Shown here: in pieces, positions 50,884-60,313 of the stretch | Layout: each line of letters opens with the position of its first letter | Position numbering within the stretch: the stretch's first letter is position 1 | Origin: Rhodospirillaceae bacterium | GTDB lineage: Bacteria; Pseudomonadota; Alphaproteobacteria; Rhodospirillales; UBA2165 | Reading direction: 5' to 3' | Length of the DNA: 64,000 nt | Assembly (NCBI GenBank): GCA_018674495.1 | Contig: JABHAA010000047.1 | Location: forward strand, 23,782 to 87,781 | Translations under genes and position numbers: made by a program | Notes under the pieces: generated by a model | The model's input: only the letters and a program-made list of their open reading frames with translations | What the model was told of the DNA's origin: nothing | The model's database searches: none

Positions 50884-51663
50884 TCAAGTCTCAATGCCGA
50901 TTACGCCCATTTCAATATCTTCGAATGCGGTTTCTCCGGGGCGTCCCGGCGCAAATTTAAATATGGGCCGTGTCTCCGGAGAATCAATGGATGGCAGTGC
51001 GATAAGCGACGCGCACACCGTGCCGAAGCCACGCTCGGTGACGATAGTCATGGCGCCGTCGGCGCCTTCGCCAGCATCGTGGACGCGGCTGGACAGCAGC
51101 GCCCGCCAATCCTGCCAGTCGCCGGTTTCGGGATCGGGGACCGCGGCGCGCCGAAATTGCGGCAAATAGCTGCGCGTTCTGGGTGAGCGGTCGTCGTTGA
51201 CGCCGCGCGCGGTCACCATCGAGACGCCGTCCCCCAATGGCTTCACCTCGGCGCGGGCGCCCCAATCGGTGGCCGAAACGCTAACGCAAAAAGCATCGCG
51301 GTTGTCGGCGATGACCAGATTGAAGGGCCGGTAGGCGTTCGGATTGACGTCTTGAAGCGCCTCGGCAGCAGCAGCGGCGTCGGCATGTTCGAGCACTTCC
51401 AACGGCAATTCGCCGCGGCTGCGATAACCTTCGGCCGGGCCCAGCGCACCATGTCCGTTGAGGATCGCCGCCACCACGCCCCAATCATTGATGCCGATCC
51501 AGGTGCCACCGGCAACGGTGTCCTGGCCAGCGGTGGTCTCGGGCCGGTCGGGCCAGTGGCGCCCCGGCGCCAGCCACGCCCGGTCGATCATTTCATCCCG
51601 GTTGGCCGCCAGTAGCAGCGGCCAATCGTGACCGCTGCGGCGGTGAATAATGACAGTGCACAT
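50884..51663 (-). CDS. NRDE family protein (TANGO2-like)
   Basis: A 259-residue protein starting [20 protein letters not shown] and [13 protein letters not shown], the Asn-Arg-Asp-Glu motif that names the family. Cys2 is conserved and could be an N-terminal nucleophile after Met removal, as in Ntn hydrolases. The eukaryotic relative TANGO2 is linked to heme or acyl-CoA handling; the bacterial role is unknown. The start is secure because of the conserved Cys2. Confidence 0.9.
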   Translation of the reverse strand: MCTVIIHRRSGHDWPLLLAANRDEMIDRAWLAPGRHWPDRPETTAGQDTVAGGTWIGINDWGVVAAILNGHGALGPAEGYRSRGELPLEVLEHADAAAAAEALQDVNPNAYRPFNLVIADNRDAFCVSVSATDWGARAEVKPLGDGVSMVTARGVNDDRSPRTRSYLPQFRRAAVPDPETGDWQDWRALLSSRVHDAGEGADGAMTIVTERGFGTVCASLIALPSIDSPETRPIFKFAPGRPGETAFEDIEMGVIGIET

Positions 51664-51833
51664 TGTTCATGAATAGCCCGTTCGGCGCCGGCTCGCCATA
51701 CCTTGCATGAAATATCATGAATTGCCGGCTCCGGGGCGGGCCAGAGGTGTTGCAACGGCTCGCAATCCCTCGTAAATACAGGCCGCGAGCGGGGTTCAGC
51801 CCGCCGCCAACCAGAACCAGCAGGCAAGGAACC

Positions 51834-52163
51834 ATGGCCGAAATTTTCAAGGACCGTAAAAGCGCGCACGAAGCCAAATTCAGCCTCGATCAGGATACCC
51901 AATTCAAGCTTGATTCGCGGCGCAACAAGCTCTTAGGGCTTTGGCTCGGCGAGCGGCTGGGCAAAACAGAATCCCAATTGGATGCCTATGCCAAAGAGGT
52001 GGTGATCTCTGATCTGGAGGAGCCCGGCGACGAGGACGTCATCCGTAAAGTAATGAAAGATATTGCCGATGCGGGCAGCGATTTAACGGATGCGGATATC
52101 CGCGCCAAGCTGGAAGAGTTTGCAAAGGAAGCGCGTGAACAAATTCTCGGCGACGACGGATAG
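51834..52163 (+). CDS. DUF1476 protein, F1-ATPase inhibitor zeta subunit
   Basis: A 109-residue soluble protein with the family opening MAEIFKDRKSAHEAKFSLDQ and RRNKLLGLWLGERLG. DUF1476 proteins are the alphaproteobacterial zeta subunit that blocks ATP hydrolysis by F1Fo-ATP synthase through its N-terminal segment. The start is fixed by AAGGA before ATG 51834; the open frame further upstream is not homologous. This gene is one of the better lineage markers in the window. Confidence 0.93.
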   Translation: MAEIFKDRKSAHEAKFSLDQDTQFKLDSRRNKLLGLWLGERLGKTESQLDAYAKEVVISDLEEPGDEDVIRKVMKDIADAGSDLTDADIRAKLEEFAKEAREQILGDDG

Positions 52164-52217
52164 AAGCCCCCGCGCCCAGATATTATTTAAAGCCGGTGTA
52201 AACGCCGGAGGCCAGCC

Positions 52218-53459
52218 ATGAACGCCAATCTGCCCAGCTCCAGTCACGGCAACAGCCTGATCGATGCGGTCGCCGACTGGCTGATGGATCAGGCGCTGGG
52301 AACCGCCAGCCTGGAAGACCTTTTGACTGAATGTTCGCTGCGCCTGAACGCCGCCGGCGTGCCGCTCTGGCGTTCGGCTATCGCCTTTCAGACCCTGCAC
52401 CCCTTGTATGAAGCGGTCTCGCTCATCTGGTACCGGAAAAGTGGCCTGCAACCGGTGGGCCATTTTCCCGAAGGCGTCAACGCCCGCACCGAGGCGTGGC
52501 TGAACAGCCCGCAATATTACCTCATTTCCAACAATTTGCCGTTTTTGCGGCGGCGGTTGACCGGGCCCGAGGCGGTCATCGATTTTCCACTGCTCCAGGA
52601 ATTGAAAGATGGCGGCGCCACCGATCATCTGGTCTTTATGGTGCCGTTCGGCGGCGCCGAATATGCGGCGCCCGGCCATGACGGTATTCTGGGCTCCTGG
52701 ACCACCGACAGGCCCGGTGGCTTCACCGACGAAGATATCCGCGCTCTGACGCGCATCCAAAGCCGGCTTGGCGTCGCCTGCAAAATCGCTATCCGCGAGC
52801 AGATCACGCGCAATGTGCTGAGCGCTTATCTCGGCCCCGAGGCCGGCCAGCAGGTCTTGCTCGGGCACATCAAGTTGGGCGACGGTGAAAGCATTCATGC
52901 GGTTATTTGGTTCTCCGATCTTCGCGATTCCTCGGCCCTGGCGGACAGCTTGCCGCCGGACGAGTTTCTGGCGCTGGTCAACGACTATTTCGCCTGCACG
53001 GCGGGCGCGGTGATCGAAAGCGGCGGCGAGGTGCTGCGCTTTATCGGCGATGCGCAACTGGGCATCTTCGCCATTCGCGGCAATGGCGTGGACGAAAATG
53101 TGGCCTGCGAAATGGCTTTGCGCGCCGCTGCCGAGGCCGAGCGCCGGCTTTTGAAGCTGAACCAAAAGCGCGCCGCCGCCGGCGATGGGGATATCGATTT
53201 CGGCATCGGGCTGCATTTGGGCGACGTAATGTACGGCAATATCGGCGTGCCCGAACGGGTCGAATTTTCGGTCATCGGCCCGGCCGCCAACGAGGCGGCG
53301 CGCATCGAAGGCCTGACCAAGGAAACCGGTTGCCGCGTGCTGGTGAGCGATGTTTTCGCAGCCCAGGTGAAACGCTCGTGGCGATCCCTGGGCGCTCATG
53401 AGTTACGCGGCGTCGGCCAGCCGATGGAAGTATTTACCCTTGAAAATGATGCGGACTGA
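52218..53459 (+). CDS. Class III adenylate/guanylate cyclase
   Basis: A 413-residue protein with a C-terminal catalytic domain from about residue 220. Metal-binding aspartates lie in IWFSDLRDSSALAD and in RFIGDAQLGIFA. The later region VMYGNIGVPERVEFSVIGPA and ANEAARIEGL is also conserved. The N-terminal half (LMDQALGTASLEDLLTECSL onward) is a conserved alphaproteobacterial sensor-like region without membrane segments. ATP versus GTP use cannot be fixed by eye. It ends two bases before the DUF924 start, so the two are probably co-transcribed. Confidence 0.9.
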   Translation: MNANLPSSSHGNSLIDAVADWLMDQALGTASLEDLLTECSLRLNAAGVPLWRSAIAFQTLHPLYEAVSLIWYRKSGLQPVGHFPEGVNARTEAWLNSPQYYLISNNLPFLRRRLTGPEAVIDFPLLQELKDGGATDHLVFMVPFGGAEYAAPGHDGILGSWTTDRPGGFTDEDIRALTRIQSRLGVACKIAIREQITRNVLSAYLGPEAGQQVLLGHIKLGDGESIHAVIWFSDLRDSSALADSLPPDEFLALVNDYFACTAGAVIESGGEVLRFIGDAQLGIFAIRGNGVDENVACEMALRAAAEAERRLLKLNQKRAAAGDGDIDFGIGLHLGDVMYGNIGVPERVEFSVIGPAANEAARIEGLTKETGCRVLVSDVFAAQVKRSWRSLGAHELRGVGQPMEVFTLENDAD

Positions 53460-53461
53460 GT

Positions 53462-54058
53462 ATGACTGAATACAACGACATCCTTAATTTCTGGTTCGAG
53501 ACCACCGATCTGGGCGCCGAATTAGAGCTCAATGAAGCCTGGTTCCGATCCACCGACGCTTTCGATGCCGAGATCCGAGAGAAATTTCAAAGCACCTGGC
53601 GGGCGGCGGGGACTGGTGCGCTGGATCATTGGATGGACGCGCCCGATAGCTGCCTGGCGCTGATTGTCCTGTTGGATCAGTTCCCGCGCAATATGTATCG
53701 GGGCCAGGGCCGCGCCTATGCCAGCGATTTTCGCGCCCGCGTTGCCGCCAAGCGGCTTTTGGCCAAAGGCTGGGACACCGATTTCGGCAAACGCTTTCGC
53801 ACATTTGCATACCTGCCGTTCGAACATTCCGAATCCGTCACCGACCAGGAACGCGCCGTTGAATTGATGAATAGCCAGGGCGAGGAACGGGGCATGAAGG
53901 CGGCCCAAGAACATCTGGACGCAATCAAGCGCTTCGGGCGCTTCCCCCACCGCAACGCGCCCATGGGACGTACCAGCACGGCGGCGGAGCTGGACTATCT
54001 GAAAGACCCGCCGAGGTGGGGAAAGTCGGCGATCAAGAATGCGGACCCGGACGAATAG
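53462..54058 (+). CDS. DUF924 family protein
   Basis: This 198-residue helical protein matches the DUF924 family along its length: DILNFWFE at the start, LALIVLLDQFPRNMYRGQGR in the middle, and FAYLPFEHSESVTDQERAVE later. RFPHRNAPMGRTSTAAELDYL ends the domain (split: RFPHRNAPMGR, TSTAAELDYL). The fold is TPR-like; function is unknown. It follows the cyclase without a gap and precedes an EamA exporter. Confidence 0.92.
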   Translation: MTEYNDILNFWFETTDLGAELELNEAWFRSTDAFDAEIREKFQSTWRAAGTGALDHWMDAPDSCLALIVLLDQFPRNMYRGQGRAYASDFRARVAAKRLLAKGWDTDFGKRFRTFAYLPFEHSESVTDQERAVELMNSQGEERGMKAAQEHLDAIKRFGRFPHRNAPMGRTSTAAELDYLKDPPRWGKSAIKNADPDE

Positions 54059-54076
54059 AACCTGTCCGATAGTTCC

Positions 54077-55021
54077 ATGACACCGGCCCCGGCGCCTGAG
54101 CCGCGCGCGGCGCGTAACGCACGCGCCATCATGCTGATGGTCCTATCGGTGGCCATGCTGTCGCTGGTGGACGGTATCGCCAAGTTGGTCGCGGCGGACG
54201 GCCTGCACCCCTTCATGATTGCCTTTTTCCGCAACCTGTTTGGCATGCTGGCGATGGCGCCGTTTTTCCTGCGCACCGGTCTGGCTGGCCTCCGGACAAC
54301 GCGCCTTCCCATGCATCTCGGGCGCGGCGCCCTGCACGCCACCGCCATGCTGTGCTGGTTCACGGCGCTGACCCTGGTGCCGCTGGCCGAGGCCACCTCC
54401 ATATCCTTCATGTCGCCGGTCTTTGCCTCCATTGGCGCAGTGCTGATCCTGGGCGAGCGCTCGCGTCCCATTCGCTGGGCATCTGTGGCCATCGGGTTCA
54501 CCGGCATGCTGATCATCATCAGGCCGGGCGTCATCGATATGAACCTGGGTGCTACTCTCTTGATCACCGGCGCCGTCTGCATGGCCGGCGTAAAGCTGAT
54601 GGTCAAGTCGTTGTCGCGTACCGACAGCCCAGAAACCATCGTCGCCTATATGAGTATCACCCTCACCCTATATACGTTGGTGCCGGCTTTATTCGTCTGG
54701 GAATGGCCGGGGGCGCGGCTTTTATCGATGCTGGCGGCCATGGGCGCCCTCGGCACTGCCGCCCACGTGGTGCAGACTTATTCCTACCGGGACGGCGAGG
54801 TCACCCTGGTCGAACCCACCGGTTACATCAGGCTGGTCTGGGCGGCAGCGGTGGGCTTTATCCTGTTCGCCGAAGTGCCTGAAATTTGGACCTGGGCCGG
54901 CACAGCCGTTATCATCTTTGGCGCCACGTTGCTATTGCGCGAAGAAATCCGCATCGCCCGCGCGGCGCGGAGGCAAAAGCCGTCATCCGTTCCAGGGCTG
55001 GATGTCGAGGGCCGGCCATAA
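54077..55021 (+). CDS. EamA/DMT-family transporter
   Basis: A 314-residue, ten-TM transporter with two EamA halves. The stretch ALTLVPLAEATSISFMSPVF is typical of the RhaT/S-adenosylmethionine-uptake-like branch. It is clearly related to the transporter at 57547 (ALAFLALAEATTLGFTSPVY), so the two are paralogues 2.5 kb apart. Its 3' end overlaps that of the minus-strand nucleotidyltransferase by 39 bp. Substrate unknown. Confidence 0.88.
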   Translation: MTPAPAPEPRAARNARAIMLMVLSVAMLSLVDGIAKLVAADGLHPFMIAFFRNLFGMLAMAPFFLRTGLAGLRTTRLPMHLGRGALHATAMLCWFTALTLVPLAEATSISFMSPVFASIGAVLILGERSRPIRWASVAIGFTGMLIIIRPGVIDMNLGATLLITGAVCMAGVKLMVKSLSRTDSPETIVAYMSITLTLYTLVPALFVWEWPGARLLSMLAAMGALGTAAHVVQTYSYRDGEVTLVEPTGYIRLVWAAAVGFILFAEVPEIWTWAGTAVIIFGATLLLREEIRIARAARRQKPSSVPGLDVEGRP

Positions 55022-55552
55022 TTCCCGCCAGCGGGCCACCTTGGCTTCGTAGATCTCGGCGTTGACCTGGGCCTTGTTGGGACGCACCAACATGGCGCAA
55101 AGATCGGCCAGTCCAAAGGGTGCCGTGACTTCAAATTGTGCGCCGTCCTTGCGCACGCCGACGGCGGTCGCCGTAGTCGGGAAGGTGGCGATGGCGTCGT
55201 CGGTGGACGTGTAGGGCTGGATGACAATACCGAACCGGTCTTCGTACCAAAGATGGACGCGGGCCTGGTTTTTCACGTCGGCCTTGATCGGAATATCGGA
55301 AAACAAGGTCCGGATGCGCTCTTCTTCGGCAGCTTCCGCCTCGGCACTCAAATCCGCGCCATCGAAATAGACAATGTCCATATCGCGGATGCCGTGTTCT
55401 GGCGGCAAGCCCAATTTGACGTTCCAAACTGTCTGGGTAACGGCACCGGCCACCAGCCAGGCGTCCGGCAGCCTGACGTCCGCCCAGCGTTCCAGCACCG
55501 GGCCCGCCAGCGGGCTGGCACGGACGCAGCGTTCAAGAAAATCCCGGTCCGT
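54983..55552 (-). CDS. Nucleotidyltransferase family protein (DUF925-like), start codon unresolved
   Basis: The conserved region begins right after the GST stop codon: FLERCVRASPLAGPVLERWA, then LPDAWLVAGAVTQTVWNVK, and the metal pair in RDMDIVYFDGADL. These match a family of uncharacterised nucleotidyltransferase-fold proteins. No ATG, GTG or TTG exists in frame between the GST stop and this conserved block. The first plausible codon is ACG at 55552, preceded by GGCGG, giving 189 residues; GTG further in would delete conserved sequence. Translation may be coupled to the GST stop. The frame does continue upstream, but there it is only a shadow of the GST gene. Confidence 0.75.
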   Translation of the reverse strand, partial: TDRDFLERCVRASPLAGPVLERWADVRLPDAWLVAGAVTQTVWNVKLGLPPEHGIRDMDIVYFDGADLSAEAEAAEEERIRTLFSDIPIKADVKNQARVHLWYEDRFGIVIQPYTSTDDAIATFPTTATAVGVRKDGAQFEVTAPFGLADLCAMLVRPNKAQVNAEIYEAKVARWRELWPALDIQPWNG

Positions 55553-55553
55553 G

Positions 55554-56276
55554 CTAACCGCCGGTCGCCTTGGCCAGCATGTCCTTGTTTGCCTTGGTAT
55601 CGAAAATATTGATTTCCTCTTTGCCCTCAGCATCCTTGGCCATGCGCTCGCGAATTTCCGCCGCCATTTCATTGTTGCGCTGCACCGCCGGCCGCGCTTC
55701 CATAGCGCCGATCCAGCGCATGAAGTTGGGATGCGCCGCTTCATCGACGCCGTAGTTTTCCCAACCCTTGACCCAGGGATAGCTGGCCATGTCGGCGATG
55801 GAATATTCATCGCATCCGATCCATTTTGAATCGCCCAGCCGGTTTTCGAGCACCTGGTAGAGCCTGGCCTGCTCGTTGTTATAGCGGTCCATAGCGTAGG
55901 GGATTTTTTCCTTGGCGTAATTGTTGAAGTGGTGGGCCTGGCCAAACATGGGGCCGATATGACCCATCTGAAAGATCAGCCATTGCAGACAATCAAAACG
56001 CGCGCGCTCATCTTCGGGCAGGAACTTGCCGGTCTTGTGGGCGAGGTAAATGAGAATGGCGCCCGATTCCATCATCGTATAATCGCCGCCGCCGGGTCCG
56101 TCCTTGTCGATGATGGCCGGAATTTTGTTGTTCGGGCTAAGTTTCAAGAATTCCGGCGTAAACTGCTGGCCAAGGCGGATAGAGACGTCCACATGGGTCC
56201 ATTCGAGGCCGCATTCCTCGAGCATGATCATGACCTTCTGGCCGTTCGGTGTGGGCGTGGAATGGAGTTCAATCAT
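55554..56276 (-). CDS. Glutathione S-transferase, YfcG-like, copy 1
   Basis: A 240-residue protein with the N-terminal glutathione domain TPNGQKVMIMLEECGLEWTH, SPNNKIPAIIDKDGPGG and MMESGAILIYLAHKTG. The helical domain contains DEYSIADMASYPWVKGWENY. Clearly paralogous to the gene at 56309-56959, 32 bp upstream, with a C-terminal extension of about 25 residues. Relatives such as E. coli YfcG reduce disulfides with glutathione. Confidence 0.93.
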   Translation of the reverse strand: MIELHSTPTPNGQKVMIMLEECGLEWTHVDVSIRLGQQFTPEFLKLSPNNKIPAIIDKDGPGGGDYTMMESGAILIYLAHKTGKFLPEDERARFDCLQWLIFQMGHIGPMFGQAHHFNNYAKEKIPYAMDRYNNEQARLYQVLENRLGDSKWIGCDEYSIADMASYPWVKGWENYGVDEAAHPNFMRWIGAMEARPAVQRNNEMAAEIRERMAKDAEGKEEINIFDTKANKDMLAKATGG

Positions 56277-56308
56277 TGTTGTTGTTCCTTTTTGTAAGGT
56301 GATACCGG

Positions 56309-56959
56309 TCAGGCGGACGCCTGCATTTCGGCGCGGATACGCACCGCCGCCTCGTTCACGCGTTGCACCGCCGGGCGGGCTTCCAGCGCGCTAAGCCAGC
56401 GCTTGAAATTGGGATGCTCGTCCAGATCGAAATCATAGGTCTCCCAGCCCTTGGTCCAGCTATAGCTGGCAATATCGGCGATCGAATAGTCATCGCAGCC
56501 GATATATTCGCTTTGTCCCAGCCGGTTTTCCAGCACCGAATAGAGGCGCAAAACCTCTGAGTGATAGCGTTCCTTGGCGTAAGGCACATCTTCCTTGGCA
56601 AAGCGGATATAGTGGTTGGCTTGGCCGAACATGGGCCCGATATGGCCCGCTTGGAACAGCATCCATTGTTGGATGTCGTAGCGAGTACGGGCGTCATCGG
56701 AATAGAATTTACCCGATTTCTCGGCGAGATAGACGATGATGGCGTTAGATTCCATCATCGTATATTCGCCGCCGCCGGGCCCGTCGGTATCGACAATCGC
56801 CGGCACCTTCTGGTTCAGGCTGAGCCGCGTGTGTTCTTCCGAGCGCTGATCGCCCTTGCCGAAATTGACCAGGACCAATTCGTATTCCAGGCCGGTTTCT
56901 TCCAGCATCAGCATGGCTTTTTGGCCATTGGGCGTCGGCGCGGTGTGCAACTCAATCAT
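56309..56959 (-). CDS. Glutathione S-transferase, YfcG-like, copy 2
   Basis: A 216-residue paralogue of the adjacent gene: TPNGQKAMLMLEETGLEYEL, LNQKVPAIVDTDGPGG, MMESNAIIVYLAEKSGKFYS and DDYSIADIASYSWTKGWETY. The two genes share most of their layout and probably arose by tandem duplication. Divergent from msrB, 151 bp away, which also concerns redox repair. Confidence 0.93.
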   Translation of the reverse strand: MIELHTAPTPNGQKAMLMLEETGLEYELVLVNFGKGDQRSEEHTRLSLNQKVPAIVDTDGPGGGEYTMMESNAIIVYLAEKSGKFYSDDARTRYDIQQWMLFQAGHIGPMFGQANHYIRFAKEDVPYAKERYHSEVLRLYSVLENRLGQSEYIGCDDYSIADIASYSWTKGWETYDFDLDEHPNFKRWLSALEARPAVQRVNEAAVRIRAEMQASA

Positions 56960-57110
56960 CTATGGGTCTCCTTGGTGTACTTGCGGGCTTTATACACACA
57001 TTATGAAATCAATGGTCGGGCTGCTCAAGGACCAACTCGGCTAGCCTTGCCAAAGGCAGCCCGGTTGATAGGATCGCTGCAACCGGCACATCTCAAGGGA
57101 GCGCCTTAGC

Positions 57111-57512
57111 ATGGCTGAAAAAACCACCAAGACGGATCTGGAATGGCGGCATCAATTGACGCCCGAACAATTTCACGTGACCCGCGAGCACGGCACCGAG
57201 CGAGCTTTTTCCGGCACTTATAACGATTGCAAGACGCCGGGCACCTATGCCTGCATCTGCTGTGGCGCCGATTTGTTCCTCTCCACCGACAAGTTCGATA
57301 GCGGCACCGGCTGGCCCAGCTATACCCAGCCCGCCGAAGACGCCGCCGTCATCACCGAACAGGATGCCAGTTTCGGCATGGTCCGAACCGAAGCCATGTG
57401 CGCGGCTTGCGATGCTCATCTTGGCCATGTGTTTCCGGACGGCCCGGCGCCCACCGGGCTCCGCTATTGCATCAATTCCGCGTCCCTGACCCTCAAAGAA
57501 GACGAAGGCTGA
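57111..57512 (+). CDS. msrB: Peptide-methionine (R)-S-oxide reductase MsrB
   Basis: A 133-residue repair enzyme for oxidised methionine. The catalytic Cys120 is in [11 protein letters not shown], and the zinc cysteines 48, 51, 97 and 100 are all present ([24 protein letters not shown]). [11 protein letters not shown] is the substrate loop. AAGGGAG lies nine bases upstream. No msrA is adjacent. Confidence 0.97.
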   Translation: MAEKTTKTDLEWRHQLTPEQFHVTREHGTERAFSGTYNDCKTPGTYACICCGADLFLSTDKFDSGTGWPSYTQPAEDAAVITEQDASFGMVRTEAMCAACDAHLGHVFPDGPAPTGLRYCINSASLTLKEDEG

Positions 57513-57546
57513 ACCTGGCCTTGTACTTGGTTAAGGACCGGACCGC

Positions 57547-58422
57547 TTGAACCCGGGCGGCGGCGCCGGCGCATCGGCCAATACCCGCGCGATCCTGATC
57601 ATGATCCTCTCGGGCGGCCTGTTAAGCGTCAACGATTCTTTCATCAAGGCGCTGCAATTGGACGGCATGCATGTCTTCGAGGTGGTGTTTTTCCGCAACC
57701 TCTTCGCCCTGATATCGTTGCTGCCCCTCTATGTCCGCACCGGGCCCCGTCAATTGCTGACAAGGCGCTTGGGCCTGCATGTAGTGCGCAATATCCTGCA
57801 AGCCATTTCCATGACCCTTTGGTTCTGGGCGCTGGCCTTCCTGGCGCTGGCCGAGGCGACGACGCTGGGCTTCACCTCACCGGTCTACACCTCCATCGGC
57901 GCCATCATCTTCCTGGCCGAGCCATCGAAGGGGGTGCGCTGGCTCGCCATCGGAATTGGCCTGGCTGGCGTGTTGATATTCATCCGGCCCGGCTTTGGCG
58001 AGGTCAATATCGGCGTCTGGATGATCACCGGGGCCGCCATTACCGGCGCCGCCGTAAAGCTGATGACCAAGTCCCTCACCCGCACCGAAACGCCGACCAC
58101 GATTGTTGTCTATATGAGCCTGATCCTGACCATCATCACGTTCGTGCCAGCCTTGTTCGTCTGGACCTGGCCGGAGCCAGGACAATGGCTGCAGCTCGTG
58201 GCCATCGGCGTCGTCGGCGCCATCGCCCACGTGCTGGCGACGGAGGCTTATAAATTGGGCGAGGTGACCGCGCTGGAGCCGGTGATATTCACGCGCCTGA
58301 TCTGGGCGGCGGCAATCGGCTTTTTCGCGTTCGGCGAATTTCCGGGGCTCTGGTCCTGGGCGGGCGCCGCCGTGATCATCTTCGGCGCTGCATTGTTGAT
58401 GCGCGCCGAAGCGCGAAGCTGA
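57547..58422 (+). CDS. EamA/DMT-family transporter
   Basis: A 291-residue, ten-TM protein related to the one at 54077-55021. The start is a TTG at 57547 with AAGGA about ten bases before; no ATG fits near the first TM segment except within it. Two EamA halves are seen, joined near VNIGVWMITGAAITGAAVKL. Substrate unknown. Confidence 0.87.
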   Translation: MNPGGGAGASANTRAILIMILSGGLLSVNDSFIKALQLDGMHVFEVVFFRNLFALISLLPLYVRTGPRQLLTRRLGLHVVRNILQAISMTLWFWALAFLALAEATTLGFTSPVYTSIGAIIFLAEPSKGVRWLAIGIGLAGVLIFIRPGFGEVNIGVWMITGAAITGAAVKLMTKSLTRTETPTTIVVYMSLILTIITFVPALFVWTWPEPGQWLQLVAIGVVGAIAHVLATEAYKLGEVTALEPVIFTRLIWAAAIGFFAFGEFPGLWSWAGAAVIIFGAALLMRAEARS

Positions 58423-58515
58423 GATAACGGCCGGAGCGGTTGACTGGCCCCGCAAATTACGTTTCCATTGCGCCAATCAATGAAATTGGGGCAAGCAAAA
58501 AAAGGCTGATGAGAC

Positions 58516-59529
58516 ATGGCTGAAATTATTCTAGGCGTCGGATCCTCGCATGGGCCGCTTTTGAACCTGCCGCCCGAGGAATGGGAGGTGCGCGCCAATT
58601 TCGACCGGGCACAGCCGGAACTTGCCTTTCGCGACGGCACCTACACCTTCCCCGAACTGGCCGAATTGCGCGCTTGTGATGAATTCATCGATCAATGCGC
58701 CATCGAAGTAAAGCGTGAGCGCTATGTCCAATGCCAGAGCCAATTGGACGAATTGGGCGCCCAGTTGCGCGCCGCCGATCCGGACGTGGTGCTGATCGTC
58801 GGCGATGATCAGCACGAATGGTTTTTCGAAGACACACAGCCCGCCTTCGCCGTCTATTGCGGCGACGACGTGCAGAACCTGACCTGGTCCGAGGCCGCGC
58901 GCGCCGAGCGGATCAAGGTTGGGCGCGGCGGTGATCTTTATTCCTATCGGCCCGAAAACGATCAGACCTATCCGGTGGAGCGCGAATTGGCGGAATTGAT
59001 CGTCGGTGCTGCCATGGACGCGGAGATCGATGTCGCCGCCTCTATGCAACAACCCACCGGGCCGGACGGCATCCGCAATATTGGCCACGCCTACGGCTTT
59101 ATCTATCGCCGCCTTTTACAGGACAAGCCGATCCCCATCGTGCCGATACTGCAGAATACCTTCTATCCCCCCAACCAGCCGGCGCCCAAACGCTGTTTTG
59201 AGCTGGGCCGCGTTATTGGCCAGACGATCCGCGATTGGAAGTCGGACAAGCGCGTCGCCGTGGTAGCCTCCGGCGGCATCAGCCATTTCGTGGTCGATGA
59301 AGAATGGGACCACAAGATGCTGGACGCGCTCGCCGGCGGCGACACAGCGACACTGATCAATGAGCCCAATATCATGTTCCGCTCGGGCTCGTCGGAGACC
59401 AAAAACTGGATCACCGTGGCCGGTATCATGTCAGAAACGACGAGCGCCATGGAGCTGCACGGCTATGTGCCCTGCTACCGCTCCGAGGCCGGCACTGGCA
59501 GCGGCATGGCCTTCGCCACTTGGCGCTAA
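58516..59529 (+). CDS. Class III extradiol ring-cleavage dioxygenase (LigB-type)
   Basis: A 337-residue non-heme Fe(II) enzyme resembling the catalytic subunit of protocatechuate 4,5-dioxygenase and gallate dioxygenase. The first metal His is His12 in LGVGSSHGPLL. A second active-site stretch is LIVGDDQHEWFFED, and the C-terminal conserved part is VAVVASGGISHFVVDEEWDH. No small alpha subunit gene (LigA) is next to it. The opening of an aromatic ring would fit with the decarboxylase at 61841 and the hydroxylase at 3782, though they are not contiguous. Confidence 0.87.
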   Translation: MAEIILGVGSSHGPLLNLPPEEWEVRANFDRAQPELAFRDGTYTFPELAELRACDEFIDQCAIEVKRERYVQCQSQLDELGAQLRAADPDVVLIVGDDQHEWFFEDTQPAFAVYCGDDVQNLTWSEAARAERIKVGRGGDLYSYRPENDQTYPVERELAELIVGAAMDAEIDVAASMQQPTGPDGIRNIGHAYGFIYRRLLQDKPIPIVPILQNTFYPPNQPAPKRCFELGRVIGQTIRDWKSDKRVAVVASGGISHFVVDEEWDHKMLDALAGGDTATLINEPNIMFRSGSSETKNWITVAGIMSETTSAMELHGYVPCYRSEAGTGSGMAFATWR

Positions 59530-59530
59530 G

Positions 59531-60295
59531 CTATCCGCCGGCGCCTGATATCCGCGCCAGTTCGGCGGCATATTCCCGGTAGCGCTGGTGGTATTCGCGG
59601 TACGCCGGTTTGCCCGCCGTCATTTCCAAAAATCGCTCCAGCACCGGTAGTTGGCGGGCGGCGAACAGGGCCGCGTCCACATCCGCCAAGCGCGGTATCA
59701 ACGAGACAAAGCTGACCACTACATGACCGCCGAGGCGTTTCTTAGATACCTTGGTCAGCTCGGCCAGAAGGTTTGGGACGCTTTGCAATAGCCAATCGGC
59801 ATAGGGCTGGATGATCGCCGCCTGGCGCGCAAGCGCGGCGCCCTCGAAATCGAAATCGCTGCGATCCAAAATTTTTCCGTCCCGGTACACCGGCTCGGCC
59901 GCTTCTGAGACATCGCATTCCCAGCCATCCCTCGGAACCAGCAGGTCTGCCTGTTGGTCCTCTTCCCGGTAAGGCGAGAACGGCATAGTCCGGCAGCGGG
60001 ACGGGCGTGCATCGTAGATTTTGCAAGCCCCGTCATCGGCCAGTTCGGGACAATCCATTTCCGGCGGAATATAGGCCGTCGGCGCAATGCGAACGGCCAA
60101 TTCTTTGCCATTTCGAAGGGTGACGCGGGCGCCGAGCCGGGCGGTATGATCGAACAGGGACGCGCCTTGGCGCAGCGGCGAGAAAATAACAGCCAGCGGA
60201 AACCGCCCGGCGTGGGATAGCGCATCGTCGAGGGTCAGCGGCAGCCACCCTTTGCAGCAATGGCCGCATTGAGTGCAATGAAAGCGGCGCTCCAT
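59531..60295 (-). CDS. YkgJ-family cysteine cluster protein
   Basis: This 254-residue protein starts with FHCTQCGHCCKGWLPLTLDD and later has CPELADDGACKIYDARPSRC, the cysteine pattern of the zinc/iron-chelating YkgJ family. Such proteins probably bind an Fe-S cluster or zinc; the role is unknown. Its stop abuts the convergent dioxygenase stop (1 bp apart). Next gene on its strand is YchJ-like. Confidence 0.9.
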   Translation of the reverse strand: MERRFHCTQCGHCCKGWLPLTLDDALSHAGRFPLAVIFSPLRQGASLFDHTARLGARVTLRNGKELAVRIAPTAYIPPEMDCPELADDGACKIYDARPSRCRTMPFSPYREEDQQADLLVPRDGWECDVSEAAEPVYRDGKILDRSDFDFEGAALARQAAIIQPYADWLLQSVPNLLAELTKVSKKRLGGHVVVSFVSLIPRLADVDAALFAARQLPVLERFLEMTAGKPAYREYHQRYREYAAELARISGAGG

Positions 60296-60313
60296 TTCCC
60301 CGTTACCGCACGT

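Noticed and set aside
52083..53399. 438-codon minus-strand frame opposite the cyclase
   Set aside because: Antisense shadow; the plus-strand cyclase has clear catalytic motifs.
55553..55945. Upstream half of the nucleotidyltransferase frame
   Set aside because: It overlaps the GST gene in another frame and has only shadow-like Thr/Arg/Pro-rich sequence, so it is not part of the protein.
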